Position numbers and translations under genes: made by a program. This document shows, in pieces, positions 1 to 7,020 of a DNA stretch of 16,616 nucleotides. This stretch comes from an uncultured Alphaproteobacteria bacterium (GTDB lineage Bacteria > Pseudomonadota > Alphaproteobacteria > Rickettsiales > UBA1997), in NCBI GenBank assembly GCA_949298005.1, contig CASFUN010000038.1:1-16616 (forward strand). The letters run 5' to 3'. The notes below the pieces were generated by a model, which had not been told where the DNA came from, searched no databases, and worked only from the letters and a program-made list of their open reading frames with translations. How positions within the stretch are numbered: the stretch's first letter is position 1; each line of letters starts with the position of its first letter.

Positions 1-9
1 ACAGAGGCA

Positions 10-86
10 TGGGGCAAATGATGGGACTCGAACCCACAACCAACGGAATCACAACCCGCTACTCTAACCATTGAGCCACATTTGCC
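10..86 (-). tRNA. tRNA-His (anticodon GUG)
   Basis: Read on the minus strand the segment folds as a cloverleaf. The acceptor stem GCAAATG pairs with CATTTGC, the D arm is GCTC/GAG, the T arm contains GGTTCGAGTCC, and the anticodon GTG lies at 52-50 in a seven-base loop. An extra 5' G at position 86 faces discriminator C at 13, the G-1:C73 pair specific to tRNA-His. The terminal CCA is encoded (12-10). The tRNA is complete and shows no odd features. Confidence 0.96.
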
Positions 87-105
87 ATTTATTATTCATT
101 TATAG

Positions 106-133
106 ATTGTATCTGTTTTTTTTCTTTAGTCAA
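106..133 (-). promoter_or_regulatory. Promoter of tRNA-His
   Basis: On the minus strand a -35 box TTGACT (133-128) is followed after 16 bases by a -10 box TACAAT (111-106). This would start transcription near position 99, about a dozen bases before the tRNA 5' end. It is the best sigma70-like match in this otherwise very AT-rich gap. Confidence 0.6.
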
Positions 134-231
134 TGGATTATGTATATCAACAAAATAAAAATAGCTAAAAAAATTTATTAAAAAATAATATAATTATTTT
201 AATAATTATATTTATTTTTATAAAAAACATT

Positions 232-252
232 ATAACCTATAATTTAGGTTAT
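232..252 (+). promoter_or_regulatory. Inverted repeat over a -10 box upstream of xseB
   Basis: ATAACCTA (232-239) is repeated inverted as TAGGTTAT (245-252) around a 5-base centre. A perfect TATAAT (238-243) sits inside the palindrome, and xseB starts at 268. A run of T follows (253-256), so a terminator-like hairpin is possible, but no plus-strand gene lies upstream to end here. A -10 box with an overlapping operator is the more natural reading. No good -35 box is visible. Confidence 0.35.
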
Positions 253-267
253 TTTTATATAAACACT

Positions 268-534
268 ATGGAAAACTTAAGTTTTGATGAGGCAGCTTCT
301 AAATTGGAAAGTATACTTAACGAGCTAGAAGGCGATACGAGCAACTTAAAGCCAGAAGAAATTGAGGCTAAATTAGCAGAAGCAGAGAAGCTCAGAGATT
401 ACTGCAAAGAGCTCCTTAAAAAAGAGAAGGAAGATATAATAAGAACAGCAAAAGAGAACAATATTCCTCTTGAAGAAATTGGAATAACAGAAGATGACGA
501 TTTCGACGAGGAAGAAGACAAAGAGGAAAAGTAA
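268..534 (+). CDS. xseB: Exodeoxyribonuclease VII small subunit
   Basis: XseB is the small helical subunit of exodeoxyribonuclease VII, which with XseA degrades single-stranded DNA to oligonucleotides in the cytoplasm. The 88-residue product has the family pattern: the N-terminal SFDEAASKLESILNELE helix, then a second helix of charged heptads ending in LRDYCKELLKKEK. After the usual end of the family the protein continues for about 30 residues and finishes in a very acidic tail (EDDDFDEEEDKEEK), which is an extension. The start is the only ATG before the conserved helix. It lies 8 nt before trxA on the same strand, so the two are probably cotranscribed. xseA is not in the window. Confidence 0.85.
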   Translation: MENLSFDEAASKLESILNELEGDTSNLKPEEIEAKLAEAEKLRDYCKELLKKEKEDIIRTAKENNIPLEEIGITEDDDFDEEEDKEEK

Positions 535-542
535 TTAGTATT

Positions 543-854
543 ATGAAAAACATAAGTAATGAAAATTTTAAGAGTATTATAAATTCCGATAAACCAGTGT
601 TGGTTGATTTTTGGGCAGAATGGTGCGGCCCTTGTAGGATGTTACTACCTATTATGGAAGAATTGAGTAGTGAAATGGTAAATGATATCGACATCTACAA
701 ATGTAATGTGGACGAGTGTCAAGACATTGCGGGTAGCTTTAATATAAGAAGTATACCAACATTGATTCTGTTTAAAAATGGAGAAATATTAGATATTACC
801 CAAGGTGCAGCTTCTAAAGCTGTTATTAAAAAATGGGTAGAATCAAAAATATAA
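543..854 (+). CDS. trxA: Thioredoxin
   Basis: This is a small cytoplasmic disulfide reductase that recycles ribonucleotide reductase, peroxiredoxins and similar enzymes using electrons from thioredoxin reductase. The 103-residue length is typical. The active site WCGPC is at residues 27-31 (Cys28, Cys31), the buried Asp at 22 in LVDFWA is present, and the cis-proline is Pro72 in SIPT. Three extra cysteines (about 54 and 59 besides the active pair) lie outside the active site. There is no signal peptide, so it is TrxA-like rather than a periplasmic thioredoxin. It follows xseB closely, and its last 22 nt overlap the next gene in another frame. Confidence 0.96.
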   Translation: MKNISNENFKSIINSDKPVLVDFWAEWCGPCRMLLPIMEELSSEMVNDIDIYKCNVDECQDIAGSFNIRSIPTLILFKNGEILDITQGAASKAVIKKWVESKI

Positions 855-1840
855 TATCCAGATTAAAACATTTTCTTCTTAGGGAATATACCAAATCAGA
901 TAATGATGTTGATATTCCTGTTTTTTTTGATACTAAAAATACAGCTACGATAATAAAAAAAGAAATAAATTACACAGTTTCACCTTTTAAATTTTATTTA
1001 AAAGAGAATTTTAAACAACAGTTTAACAAACTTTTAGCAGAATTTAATAATATAGAAATCAAACCTAAAATAGGTTTAGAAGCTGAATTCTATGCTCTAA
1101 ATGTTGTAGACAAAAATTCATTTTTTAAGGAAGTTTATGATTTTGTAAATCAAAATAACGTTTTTCTAAATAAAATAAAAGATGAAAGCTGTAAAAACCA
1201 ATTTGAATTAGAATTTTCACCATATTTAGATTTATTAAAATTAATAAATGATTTCAATCTAATAAAAAATTTCTTATTAGATCCCGATTTCAAAATAACT
1301 TTTGATGCTAAACCATTTTATTACAGCGTTGGTAGTTCACTACAAGTAAATGTTAGCTTAAATGACAAAAATGGAAACAATCTATTTAAAAAACAGACAG
1401 ATAATCTAGAAAACAAAATAACATTACATTCTATAGCTGGATTACTAACAAAAACCAATGAATTTTTAGATTTATATACAGAGTCAGAAAATTGTATGTC
1501 TAGATATGATTTGGACTTTAATAAATTGCATCAATCATCAGGCAAAATCACTTCACCATCATATAACTGCTGGGGGGTAAATAATCGAACATGTAGTATA
1601 AGAATACCAACATCAAAACATTTTTTATCAAGTGAAGAATATATGAAGGATACTTTGGAAAATAGACGAATAGAGTACAGAATACCATCAGCTAATTGCG
1701 ATATTGGTATAACACTGTATGGAATTTTATACAGCATTTTATATGGAATAAGAAATGAACTATATCCACCAGAAAAGACCAATAATGATGTTATATCAGA
1801 TAATTTTTCTTATTTGAAATATGAAATCATTAAAAAATGA
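833..1840 (+). CDS. Glutamine-synthetase-like protein with altered active site
   Basis: The 335-residue protein follows the catalytic domain of glutamine synthetases and gamma-glutamylamine ligases. GLEAEFYAL (81-89, Glu83/Glu85) and QFELEFSPY (123-131) match the metal-binding Glu segments. GSSLQVNVSL (167-176) aligns with the GS motif GSGMHVHxSL. NRTCSIRIP (251-259) and RRIEYRIPSAN (278-288) match the Arg-rich phosphate/glutamate site. The C-terminal helix LYGILYSILYGI fits the family end. Both His of the MHxH motif are replaced (Gln171, Asn173), so ordinary GS activity is doubtful. It is shorter than GlnA (about 450-470 residues), and the N-terminal ~75 residues are not recognisable. The start overlaps trxA by 22 nt; no other ATG occurs before residue 222. 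Substrate and role are unknown. Confidence 0.7.
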   Translation: MGRIKNIISRLKHFLLREYTKSDNDVDIPVFFDTKNTATIIKKEINYTVSPFKFYLKENFKQQFNKLLAEFNNIEIKPKIGLEAEFYALNVVDKNSFFKEVYDFVNQNNVFLNKIKDESCKNQFELEFSPYLDLLKLINDFNLIKNFLLDPDFKITFDAKPFYYSVGSSLQVNVSLNDKNGNNLFKKQTDNLENKITLHSIAGLLTKTNEFLDLYTESENCMSRYDLDFNKLHQSSGKITSPSYNCWGVNNRTCSIRIPTSKHFLSSEEYMKDTLENRRIEYRIPSANCDIGITLYGILYSILYGIRNELYPPEKTNNDVISDNFSYLKYEIIKK

Positions 1841-1862
1841 TAACGATTAGTTTTATTTTAAC

Positions 1863-1890
1863 TTGTTTTATTATTAATCTTACATATTAT
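1863..1890 (+). promoter_or_regulatory. Candidate promoter for the IalB-like gene
   Basis: TTGTTT (1863-1868) and TATTAT (1885-1890) are separated by 16 bases, and the ATG of the secreted protein is at 1914. The match is moderate and the surroundings are AT-rich, so chance occurrence is possible. Confidence 0.3.
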
Positions 1891-1913
1891 TTATGCGTTA
1901 GTACAAATTTTTT

Positions 1914-2429
1914 ATGTATAGCAAAAAACTTATTTACTTTTTAACATTTATTTTAGTTTTAGGTAACAAATCAAGTAAAGCTAAAAATAGCAAACCACTT
2001 GCCATTTTTGGTAATTGGATTGTCTTCAGAGCTGTCGATAAAAAAACGAATAAATTAATTTGTTACACCATGTCGTTACCTAGTAGACGTTATGATAATC
2101 TTAACAAAAGAGGCGAATCTTTTTTTGTTGTTTTTAAATATGCTGGCGAGAAAGAATCGGAAATTTTTCTCTCTTTTGGTCAAATTTCAAAGAAAGAAAC
2201 TTCAAATGCTGAAATAAACATACAAAAAATCAAATTTCCAATTATGACATATGAAGATAAAGGTTGGGCTTATAATTATTATGATGATAAAAATATAATT
2301 GAAGAATTACTAAAAACTCCTATATTTAGTATTGAAATAGAGTACAATAACGGTCAAAAACTTATTGATATATATTCTTTAAATGGCTTTACAGAAGCTT
2401 ATGAAAATTTATTAAAAATGTGTGAATGA
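1914..2429 (+). CDS. Secreted protein resembling invasion-associated locus B (IalB)
   Basis: The 171-residue protein starts with a signal peptide: basic MYSKK, a hydrophobic stretch of about residues 6-17, and probable cleavage after SSKA near residue 23. The mature part begins FGNWIVFRAVDKKTNKLICYT. This fits the IalB-family pattern of a GxW strand followed by a basic loop and a Cys. The end IYSLNGFTEAYENL resembles the family's SLxGFxxAxxxL ending. IalB proteins are small periplasmic or surface beta-rich proteins of alphaproteobacteria; the Bartonella founder is linked to erythrocyte invasion, but most homologues have no known role. The stop codon overlaps the ATG of the next gene (ATGA at 2426-2429), indicating translational coupling. 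The family call is by pattern only. Confidence 0.5.
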   Translation: MYSKKLIYFLTFILVLGNKSSKAKNSKPLAIFGNWIVFRAVDKKTNKLICYTMSLPSRRYDNLNKRGESFFVVFKYAGEKESEIFLSFGQISKKETSNAEINIQKIKFPIMTYEDKGWAYNYYDDKNIIEELLKTPIFSIEIEYNNGQKLIDIYSLNGFTEAYENLLKMCE

Positions 2430-3205
2430 ATATGAAAAAGAAATATAAGATTTTAATATTGTTACTTGTATTGTTTTTATTAATATCTATTTTTATTAAC
2501 TTTTATTTAATTAATAACAGCAAAAAACAAATAACACATAACAATAATAACAACGACAAAGACACTATATTAAAAGAAAATATTGTTAATCTAAAAGATA
2601 AAATAAAAGACTTGGATAGTAATCAGCAAAAAATAGAATCTGATATTGATAAAATTATTTCAAATATAAATAACTGCAATGAAGCAATAGTAAAACTACA
2701 AAATCAGACTAAAGAAGGGCAAAATAATAATATAAAAATCATAATAAGTCTCATAGAAATTAGGGATTATAGTATAATTGGCAAAAATTTTTCAGAAACT
2801 TTAAATATTGTTGAAAATTTAACAAAAAATAATGATCCACTACATACAGTCATCTTAAAATTTTACGATTACAAAAACGATTCTATAACTAATAGTGAAA
2901 TTGTAAAAAGCTTTTTAACCGAATTAGACTCAATAAAAACCACTGAAAAAAATGATAAAAGTATAAAAAACTTTGTAAAAAATAATGTTAGATTAACAAA
3001 AGCTAGCGATAGCACTAATGTCACATTAGTAATAGAGCAATTTAAAGAACTTTTAAATAGAAATGAGTATAAAGATGCTATAGATTTACTTAATTTAAAT
3101 AAAAATATAAATAATTTTGAAAATACTATAAAGCTTCTCTCTAGAAAATTTGAACTTGCTTTATTATTAAAAGAAACATTTGATATAATCTATAACCAAA
3201 ATTAA
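2426..3205 (+). CDS. Membrane-anchored coiled-coil protein, possibly Mic60/mitofilin-like
   Basis: The 259-residue protein has a short basic N-terminus, one membrane segment (about residues 8-30), a polar Asn-rich linker (HNNNNND), and a coiled coil of about residues 45-95 that would face the periplasm. The C-terminal part is helical. It contains IIISLIEIRDYSIIGKNFSETL, then a second helix pair and a repeat around FKELLNRNEYKDAIDLL. This order (TM, coiled coil, then a domain beginning 'xLxxLrxAxxxGxpFxxEL') is that of alphaproteobacterial mitofilin-like proteins (COG4223 type), which shape the inner membrane and contact the outer membrane. Sequence identity to them is low by eye, so this is a hypothesis. 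It is coupled to the IalB-like gene, and it abuts the convergent deaminase gene with no spacer. Confidence 0.45.
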   Translation: MNMKKKYKILILLLVLFLLISIFINFYLINNSKKQITHNNNNNDKDTILKENIVNLKDKIKDLDSNQQKIESDIDKIISNINNCNEAIVKLQNQTKEGQNNNIKIIISLIEIRDYSIIGKNFSETLNIVENLTKNNDPLHTVILKFYDYKNDSITNSEIVKSFLTELDSIKTTEKNDKSIKNFVKNNVRLTKASDSTNVTLVIEQFKELLNRNEYKDAIDLLNLNKNINNFENTIKLLSRKFELALLLKETFDIIYNQN

Positions 3206-3676
3206 TTAGTATTCAATTTTATCAGTCTTTCTAGACCAATCATCAAATACTTTAATTGCCTTATCTCTAGAGATCTGTTCCATTTTCAAATTTCTATTTA
3301 TTTTTTCTTTTGCTAATTCATCATAAATAAATTTATCACTAAAATTTATAGCATCAGCATCTTCTTTTGTATTTGCATAGTAGACCTTTTTTATTCTAGC
3401 CCAATAAATTGCAGACAAACACATAGGGCGAGGCTCGCAAGAAGTATATAATTCACAGCCTTCTAAATTAAAAGTTTTCATTTTTTCACAAGCTTTTCTT
3501 ATAACAGTAACTTCCGCATGTGCCGTTGGATCATTTGAACTTGTGACAATATTGAAGCCATCGGCTATTATCTCATTATCTTTAACTATGACAGCCCCAA
3601 AAGATCCACCAAAATTATTTTCCATACCATACTTTGACTTTTCTATAGCTAATTTCATAAATTCTTCTTTACTCAT
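3206..3676 (-). CDS. guaD: Guanine-deaminase-type nucleoside/base deaminase with a lost zinc ligand
   Basis: The family hydrolyses guanine to xanthine (or related bases) with a zinc ion held by one His and two Cys of the cytidine-deaminase fold. The 156-residue length equals that of Bacillus GuaD, and the order of motifs fits: FGAVIVKDNEIIADGFN, NDPTAHAEV (zinc ligand His53, proton-shuttle Glu55), and SCEPRPMC. The normal motif is EPCPMC. Here residue 83 is Arg (codon CGC on the minus strand, plus positions 3428-3430), while Cys86 is kept. A single C-to-T change would restore the Cys. The C-terminal YWARIKKVYYANTKEDA and FIYDELAK segments are GuaD-like rather than TadA-like. As written the protein should bind zinc poorly and may be inactive. 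It is divergent from recG across a 48-nt gap. Confidence 0.8.
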   Translation of the reverse strand: MSKEEFMKLAIEKSKYGMENNFGGSFGAVIVKDNEIIADGFNIVTSSNDPTAHAEVTVIRKACEKMKTFNLEGCELYTSCEPRPMCLSAIYWARIKKVYYANTKEDADAINFSDKFIYDELAKEKINRNLKMEQISRDKAIKVFDDWSRKTDKIEY

Positions 3677-3690
3677 TTTCCTTAATTTTG

Positions 3691-3710
3691 ATAACTAAAA
3701 TAGTTATAAT
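3691..3710 (+). promoter_or_regulatory. Inverted repeat and -10 box between guaD and recG
   Basis: ATAACTA (3691-3697) and TAGTTAT (3701-3707) form a perfect 7-base inverted repeat with a 3-base centre. It overlaps TATAAT (3705-3710), which is correctly oriented for recG. Transcription would begin near 3717, only about 8 nt before the ATG at 3725. No convincing -35 box is seen. Confidence 0.35.
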
Positions 3711-3724
3711 TATGAGTATAAATT

Positions 3725-5893
3725 ATGCAATCTTGTTTTTTTAATAAAAATACTTTAGTACTAATAGTAATTATTAGTTGTAAAGATTTGAGAGACGAAA
3801 TTTTAAATTTTTTATTCACAGATTTATCAAATATCGAAGGTATTGGGCCAAAAAAAAATAAAATTTATGAAAAATTATTATTTAAGCAAGGTACACAATA
3901 CTCAATTGACAGTTGTAGAATACTAGATTTATTAACACATATACCGGAGAGAATCACAACAAGAAAAGTTATCAGAAACATAGAAGATATAGAAACTAAC
4001 ACTAATATAACAGCAAAAGTCAGAGTTGTTAGTCACAATCCACCTACTAGATCTAAACAACCATACACAGTTACATGCTACTTAGGACAAAATTTTATTA
4101 CGATAGTATTCTATAAATATTACGAAAATTATATCAAGTTAAAGTTAAAAATAGATTCAGATGTGTTTATAAGCGGTAAGGTTGAAATATTTAATAATCA
4201 GATACAAATTGTTCATCCAGATTACATAGCAGACAAACTCGAAGACATTCCAATATATGAACCAGTTTATTGTCTTACAAGTGGTTTAACTAACAAAGAT
4301 ATAATAAAAAATTTAGATTTTATATTAAAAAACATACCAGATTTACCGGAATGGCTAAATAATGAGTTAATTACTAAAACAAAGTGGCTCAATTGGAAAG
4401 ACAGTTTTAGAAAAATTCATAAACCAGATAATATTTTTGACATAAAAAATAGTAAATATGTCAAAAGATTAGCTTTTGATGAACTTTTAGCTGAACAATT
4501 AGCTTTTGCTTTTGAAAAAAAAATTAATTCAAACAAAAATAAAAAAACTATCTTATTAAATAAAAATAGAAAACTCAAAAATAAATTTATAAACGAAATA
4601 CTTAATTTTAAATTAACAGAAGATCAAATAAATGCCCTTACTGATATAGAAAATGATACCTTCTCAGATAAAAAAATGTCTAGACTTCTACAAGGCGATG
4701 TTGGTAGTGGTAAAACTATTGTTTCGCTTATTAGTATGTTAAATTATATAGAAAACAATCAACAATGCGTCCTAATAGTTCCAACTTCTATATTAGCTCA
4801 ACAACATTTTGAAAACATAAGTAATTTTTGTAAAGATTTAGATATTAATGTAAGTCTGTTGACTGGAAAAATAAAAGGTAAAAAAAGAGACAACGTATTA
4901 TCTGATTTAAAAGGTGGTAAAATTAATATATTAATCGGAACCCATGCGCTCATAGAGGAAAATGTTGAATTTCAAAAGTTAGGTTTTGTAGTAATAGATG
5001 AGCAGCAGAGATTTGGTGTTAAACAAAGATTAATTTTAATTGGTAAAAATCCAGAAGCAGATGTACTAGCAATGTCAGCTACACCAATTCCACGTACTCT
5101 AGCGCTAACATTATACAACGAAATGGATTTGACAGTCATAGCTAACAAACCGGTAAATCGAAAAGATGTGATAACAAAAATGATAGATGTTAAAGATAAA
5201 TACTTAGAACTATTAAACAGAATAAAAGTAAAAATTAAACTCGGCGAAAAGATATACTGGATTTGTCCACTTGTAGAAGAAAGTGAAAATATTGACCTTA
5301 CTGATGTTAATAACAAATTCAAAGAATTCTGTGACTTTTTTGGTGAAGATAATGTAAGTGTAATACATGGAAAAATGAAAGAAAAAGAAAAGAACATAAT
5401 CATGGAAGATTTTTGTTCTGAAAACGGTAAAAAAATTTTGGTATCAACAACAGTTATTGAAGTCGGTATTGATGTAAAAGAAGCTACAATAATTGTTATA
5501 GAACATCCAGAAAGGTTTGGCTTATCTCAACTACACCAACTCAGAGGTAGAGTAGGTCGTGGTGAAAAACAATCATATTGTGTGTTACTTTATAATACTG
5601 AAAATTGTTCTAAAAATACTTTAAGACGCTTAAATATAGTACGGTCAACTAATAATGGTTTTCAAATTGCCGAACAAGATTTAAAAATTAGAGGTATTGG
5701 CGAAGTTATGGGTCTACGTCAAAGTGGTAGGCAACAATATAAGATAGCAGATCTTGATAGAGATTTTAATCTATTAAGTTTTGCTATCAACTATACACAA
5801 AGTGCTATAAAAAATAATGATATAAATAAATATAAAATACTATTAGATTTATTTGGTTATTCTAATTTTATTAATAGTAGGTTATTGAATTAA
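3725..5893 (+). CDS. recG: ATP-dependent DNA helicase RecG
   Basis: RecG is a superfamily 2 helicase that remodels stalled replication forks and branched recombination intermediates. The 722-residue protein has the N-terminal wedge/OB part (IEGIGPKK near 39-46, then ITAKVRVVSHNPP). It then has the helicase motifs: I LLQGDVGSGKT (about 321-331), II DEQQRFGV (about 425; most relatives have DEQH), III SATPIPRT (about 449-457), V TTVIEVGIDV, VI QLRGRVGRG (about 609), and the TRG motif with QDLKIRGIGEVMGLRQSG. The start is uncertain. ATG 3725 is the only ATG before the motifs, but its first ~20 residues are hydrophobic and not RecG-like. TTG at 3788 would give LRDEILNFLF, closer to the family start and length. 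Confidence 0.95.
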   Translation: MQSCFFNKNTLVLIVIISCKDLRDEILNFLFTDLSNIEGIGPKKNKIYEKLLFKQGTQYSIDSCRILDLLTHIPERITTRKVIRNIEDIETNTNITAKVRVVSHNPPTRSKQPYTVTCYLGQNFITIVFYKYYENYIKLKLKIDSDVFISGKVEIFNNQIQIVHPDYIADKLEDIPIYEPVYCLTSGLTNKDIIKNLDFILKNIPDLPEWLNNELITKTKWLNWKDSFRKIHKPDNIFDIKNSKYVKRLAFDELLAEQLAFAFEKKINSNKNKKTILLNKNRKLKNKFINEILNFKLTEDQINALTDIENDTFSDKKMSRLLQGDVGSGKTIVSLISMLNYIENNQQCVLIVPTSILAQQHFENISNFCKDLDINVSLLTGKIKGKKRDNVLSDLKGGKINILIGTHALIEENVEFQKLGFVVIDEQQRFGVKQRLILIGKNPEADVLAMSATPIPRTLALTLYNEMDLTVIANKPVNRKDVITKMIDVKDKYLELLNRIKVKIKLGEKIYWICPLVEESENIDLTDVNNKFKEFCDFFGEDNVSVIHGKMKEKEKNIIMEDFCSENGKKILVSTTVIEVGIDVKEATIIVIEHPERFGLSQLHQLRGRVGRGEKQSYCVLLYNTENCSKNTLRRLNIVRSTNNGFQIAEQDLKIRGIGEVMGLRQSGRQQYKIADLDRDFNLLSFAINYTQSAIKNNDINKYKILLDLFGYSNFINSRLLN

Positions 5894-5897
5894 TCAA

Positions 5898-5925
5898 TTG
5901 TAAACAAAAATTTTCAGTGTATTAT
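5898..5925 (+). promoter_or_regulatory. Candidate promoter for sspB-plsY
   Basis: TTGTAA (5898-5903) and TATTAT (5920-5925) are 16 bases apart, just after the recG stop. Initiation would fall at about 5932, on the first ATG of sspB (5931). If this promoter is used, translation would begin leaderless or at the second ATG (5949). Confidence 0.35.
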
Positions 5926-5930
5926 TAAAC

Positions 5931-6425
5931 ATGAAAAAATTTACAATAATGAATACAGAATTGGATTATAATATACTAATTGAGAAAGCAATGCGAAACG
6001 TTGTTAAGTTAGCTTTAAAAAAAGCACAAAAAATAAAAGATGATAATCTTTGCTTTTTATTTGTTGTTAACACAAAACATAAAAAAGTAGTAATGCCAGA
6101 CTATATTAAAAGACAATATCCAGAAGAGATTACACTGATTCTTCAACACCAATTTGCAAACTTAGATGTTAGTAACAATTATTTTTCTGTTGATTTAAGT
6201 TTTAGTGGTAGAATAGAGAAAATAATAATTCCATTTAATGCTATTTTAGTCTTCACAGACCAAAAGGCTGGCATAGAATTGAGGTTTGATATAATTGATA
6301 ATGGAGAGTTTGATACCGAGTACGATTATGAGTATGAGCCATTAAATATAGAACATAATAGCGCTAACATCAATATAGATTACAGCGATAATCTAATAAA
6401 CTTTAAAGACCTACAAGGTAAATAA
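5931..6425 (+). CDS. sspB: ClpXP adaptor SspB (alphaproteobacterial type)
   Basis: SspB tethers ssrA-tagged and other substrates to the ClpXP protease. The 164-residue protein matches the alphaproteobacterial SspB pattern: DYNILIEKAMRNVVKLAL at the N-terminus, then VVMPDYIKRQYPEEITLILQHQF (about residues 53-75), which forms the substrate groove, then FSVDLSFSGRIEKIIIPFNAI (82-102). An acidic flexible linker (DTEYDYEYEP) follows. The last residues NLINFKDLQGK align with the ClpX-docking XB tail of the family. ATG 5931 is taken as the start; ATG 5949 (MNTELDYN) is equally compatible with the family. The stop overlaps the plsY ATG by one base, so the two are coupled. Confidence 0.9.
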   Translation: MKKFTIMNTELDYNILIEKAMRNVVKLALKKAQKIKDDNLCFLFVVNTKHKKVVMPDYIKRQYPEEITLILQHQFANLDVSNNYFSVDLSFSGRIEKIIIPFNAILVFTDQKAGIELRFDIIDNGEFDTEYDYEYEPLNIEHNSANINIDYSDNLINFKDLQGK

Positions 6426-7015
6426 TGTATTATTTTTTATATAAAGTTTTATATATAATCTTCAGTTTTGTAATTGGAGGAATACCGTTCGGTTTAATCT
6501 TATCAAAACTAATTAAAAAAACTGATATAAGAGATTTTGGTTCTGGAAATATTGGGGCGACAAACGTGTTTAGATTAATGGGTTTTAGATATGCAGTCTT
6601 AGTATTTATCCTGGATGGGCTTAAAAGCTATTTGCCTATTTTTATAGCTAAAAATTTATTTGGATTTGATTTCGCAATCTATGTTTTATGCGCAACTGTG
6701 TTAGGACATATATTTAGCCTATGGTTAAGCTTTCATGGAGGAAAAGGGGTGTCTAGTTTTATGTTAGGTATGTTAGCTCTAGATGTAAAACTCTTTTTAA
6801 TTAATGCTATAACTTGGGTAACTATTTTTCTAATTACTCGTATTTCTGCTCTTACTGCATTAATTTCTATATTTATTACCACGGTAACAGCATACTTTAT
6901 ATATAAGTACACTGCTATACCCGTAATTTTTTTAATGTTTGTTATATTTTGGGCGCATAGAAAAAACATAAAAAGTATTCTAGACAAGTATAAACAAGTT
7001 ATTTACAAAGATTGA
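6425..7015 (+). CDS. plsY: Acyl-phosphate:glycerol-3-phosphate acyltransferase PlsY
   Basis: PlsY is an inner-membrane enzyme that transfers an acyl group from acyl-phosphate to glycerol-3-phosphate, the first step of phospholipid synthesis. The 196-residue protein has about five membrane segments and all three loop motifs. Motif 1 is GGIPFGLILSK followed by DIRDFGSGNIGATNVFR (residues about 36-52). Motif 2 is LGHIFSLWLSFHGGKGVSSF (about 93-112, with the His and GGKGV). Motif 3 is in the last hydrophobic region, ending in AHRKNIKSIL. It overlaps sspB by one base and ends 5 nt from the convergent ABC transporter gene. plsX is not in the window. Confidence 0.95.
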   Translation: MYYFLYKVLYIIFSFVIGGIPFGLILSKLIKKTDIRDFGSGNIGATNVFRLMGFRYAVLVFILDGLKSYLPIFIAKNLFGFDFAIYVLCATVLGHIFSLWLSFHGGKGVSSFMLGMLALDVKLFLINAITWVTIFLITRISALTALISIFITTVTAYFIYKYTAIPVIFLMFVIFWAHRKNIKSILDKYKQVIYKD

Positions 7016-7020
7016 TGAGA

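Noticed and set aside
232..256. Rho-independent terminator before xseB
   Set aside because: Hairpin is AT-rich with only two G-C pairs and no plus-strand gene precedes it; the embedded TATAAT fits a promoter/operator better.
416..694. Antisense open frame of 92 codons over xseB and trxA
   Set aside because: Lies opposite two well-supported genes, low-complexity Leu/Ser-rich translation; a shadow of an AT-rich coding region.
4972..5403. Antisense open frame of 143 codons within recG
   Set aside because: Opposite the helicase motifs of RecG; Ser/Phe/Leu-rich translation with no recognisable pattern.
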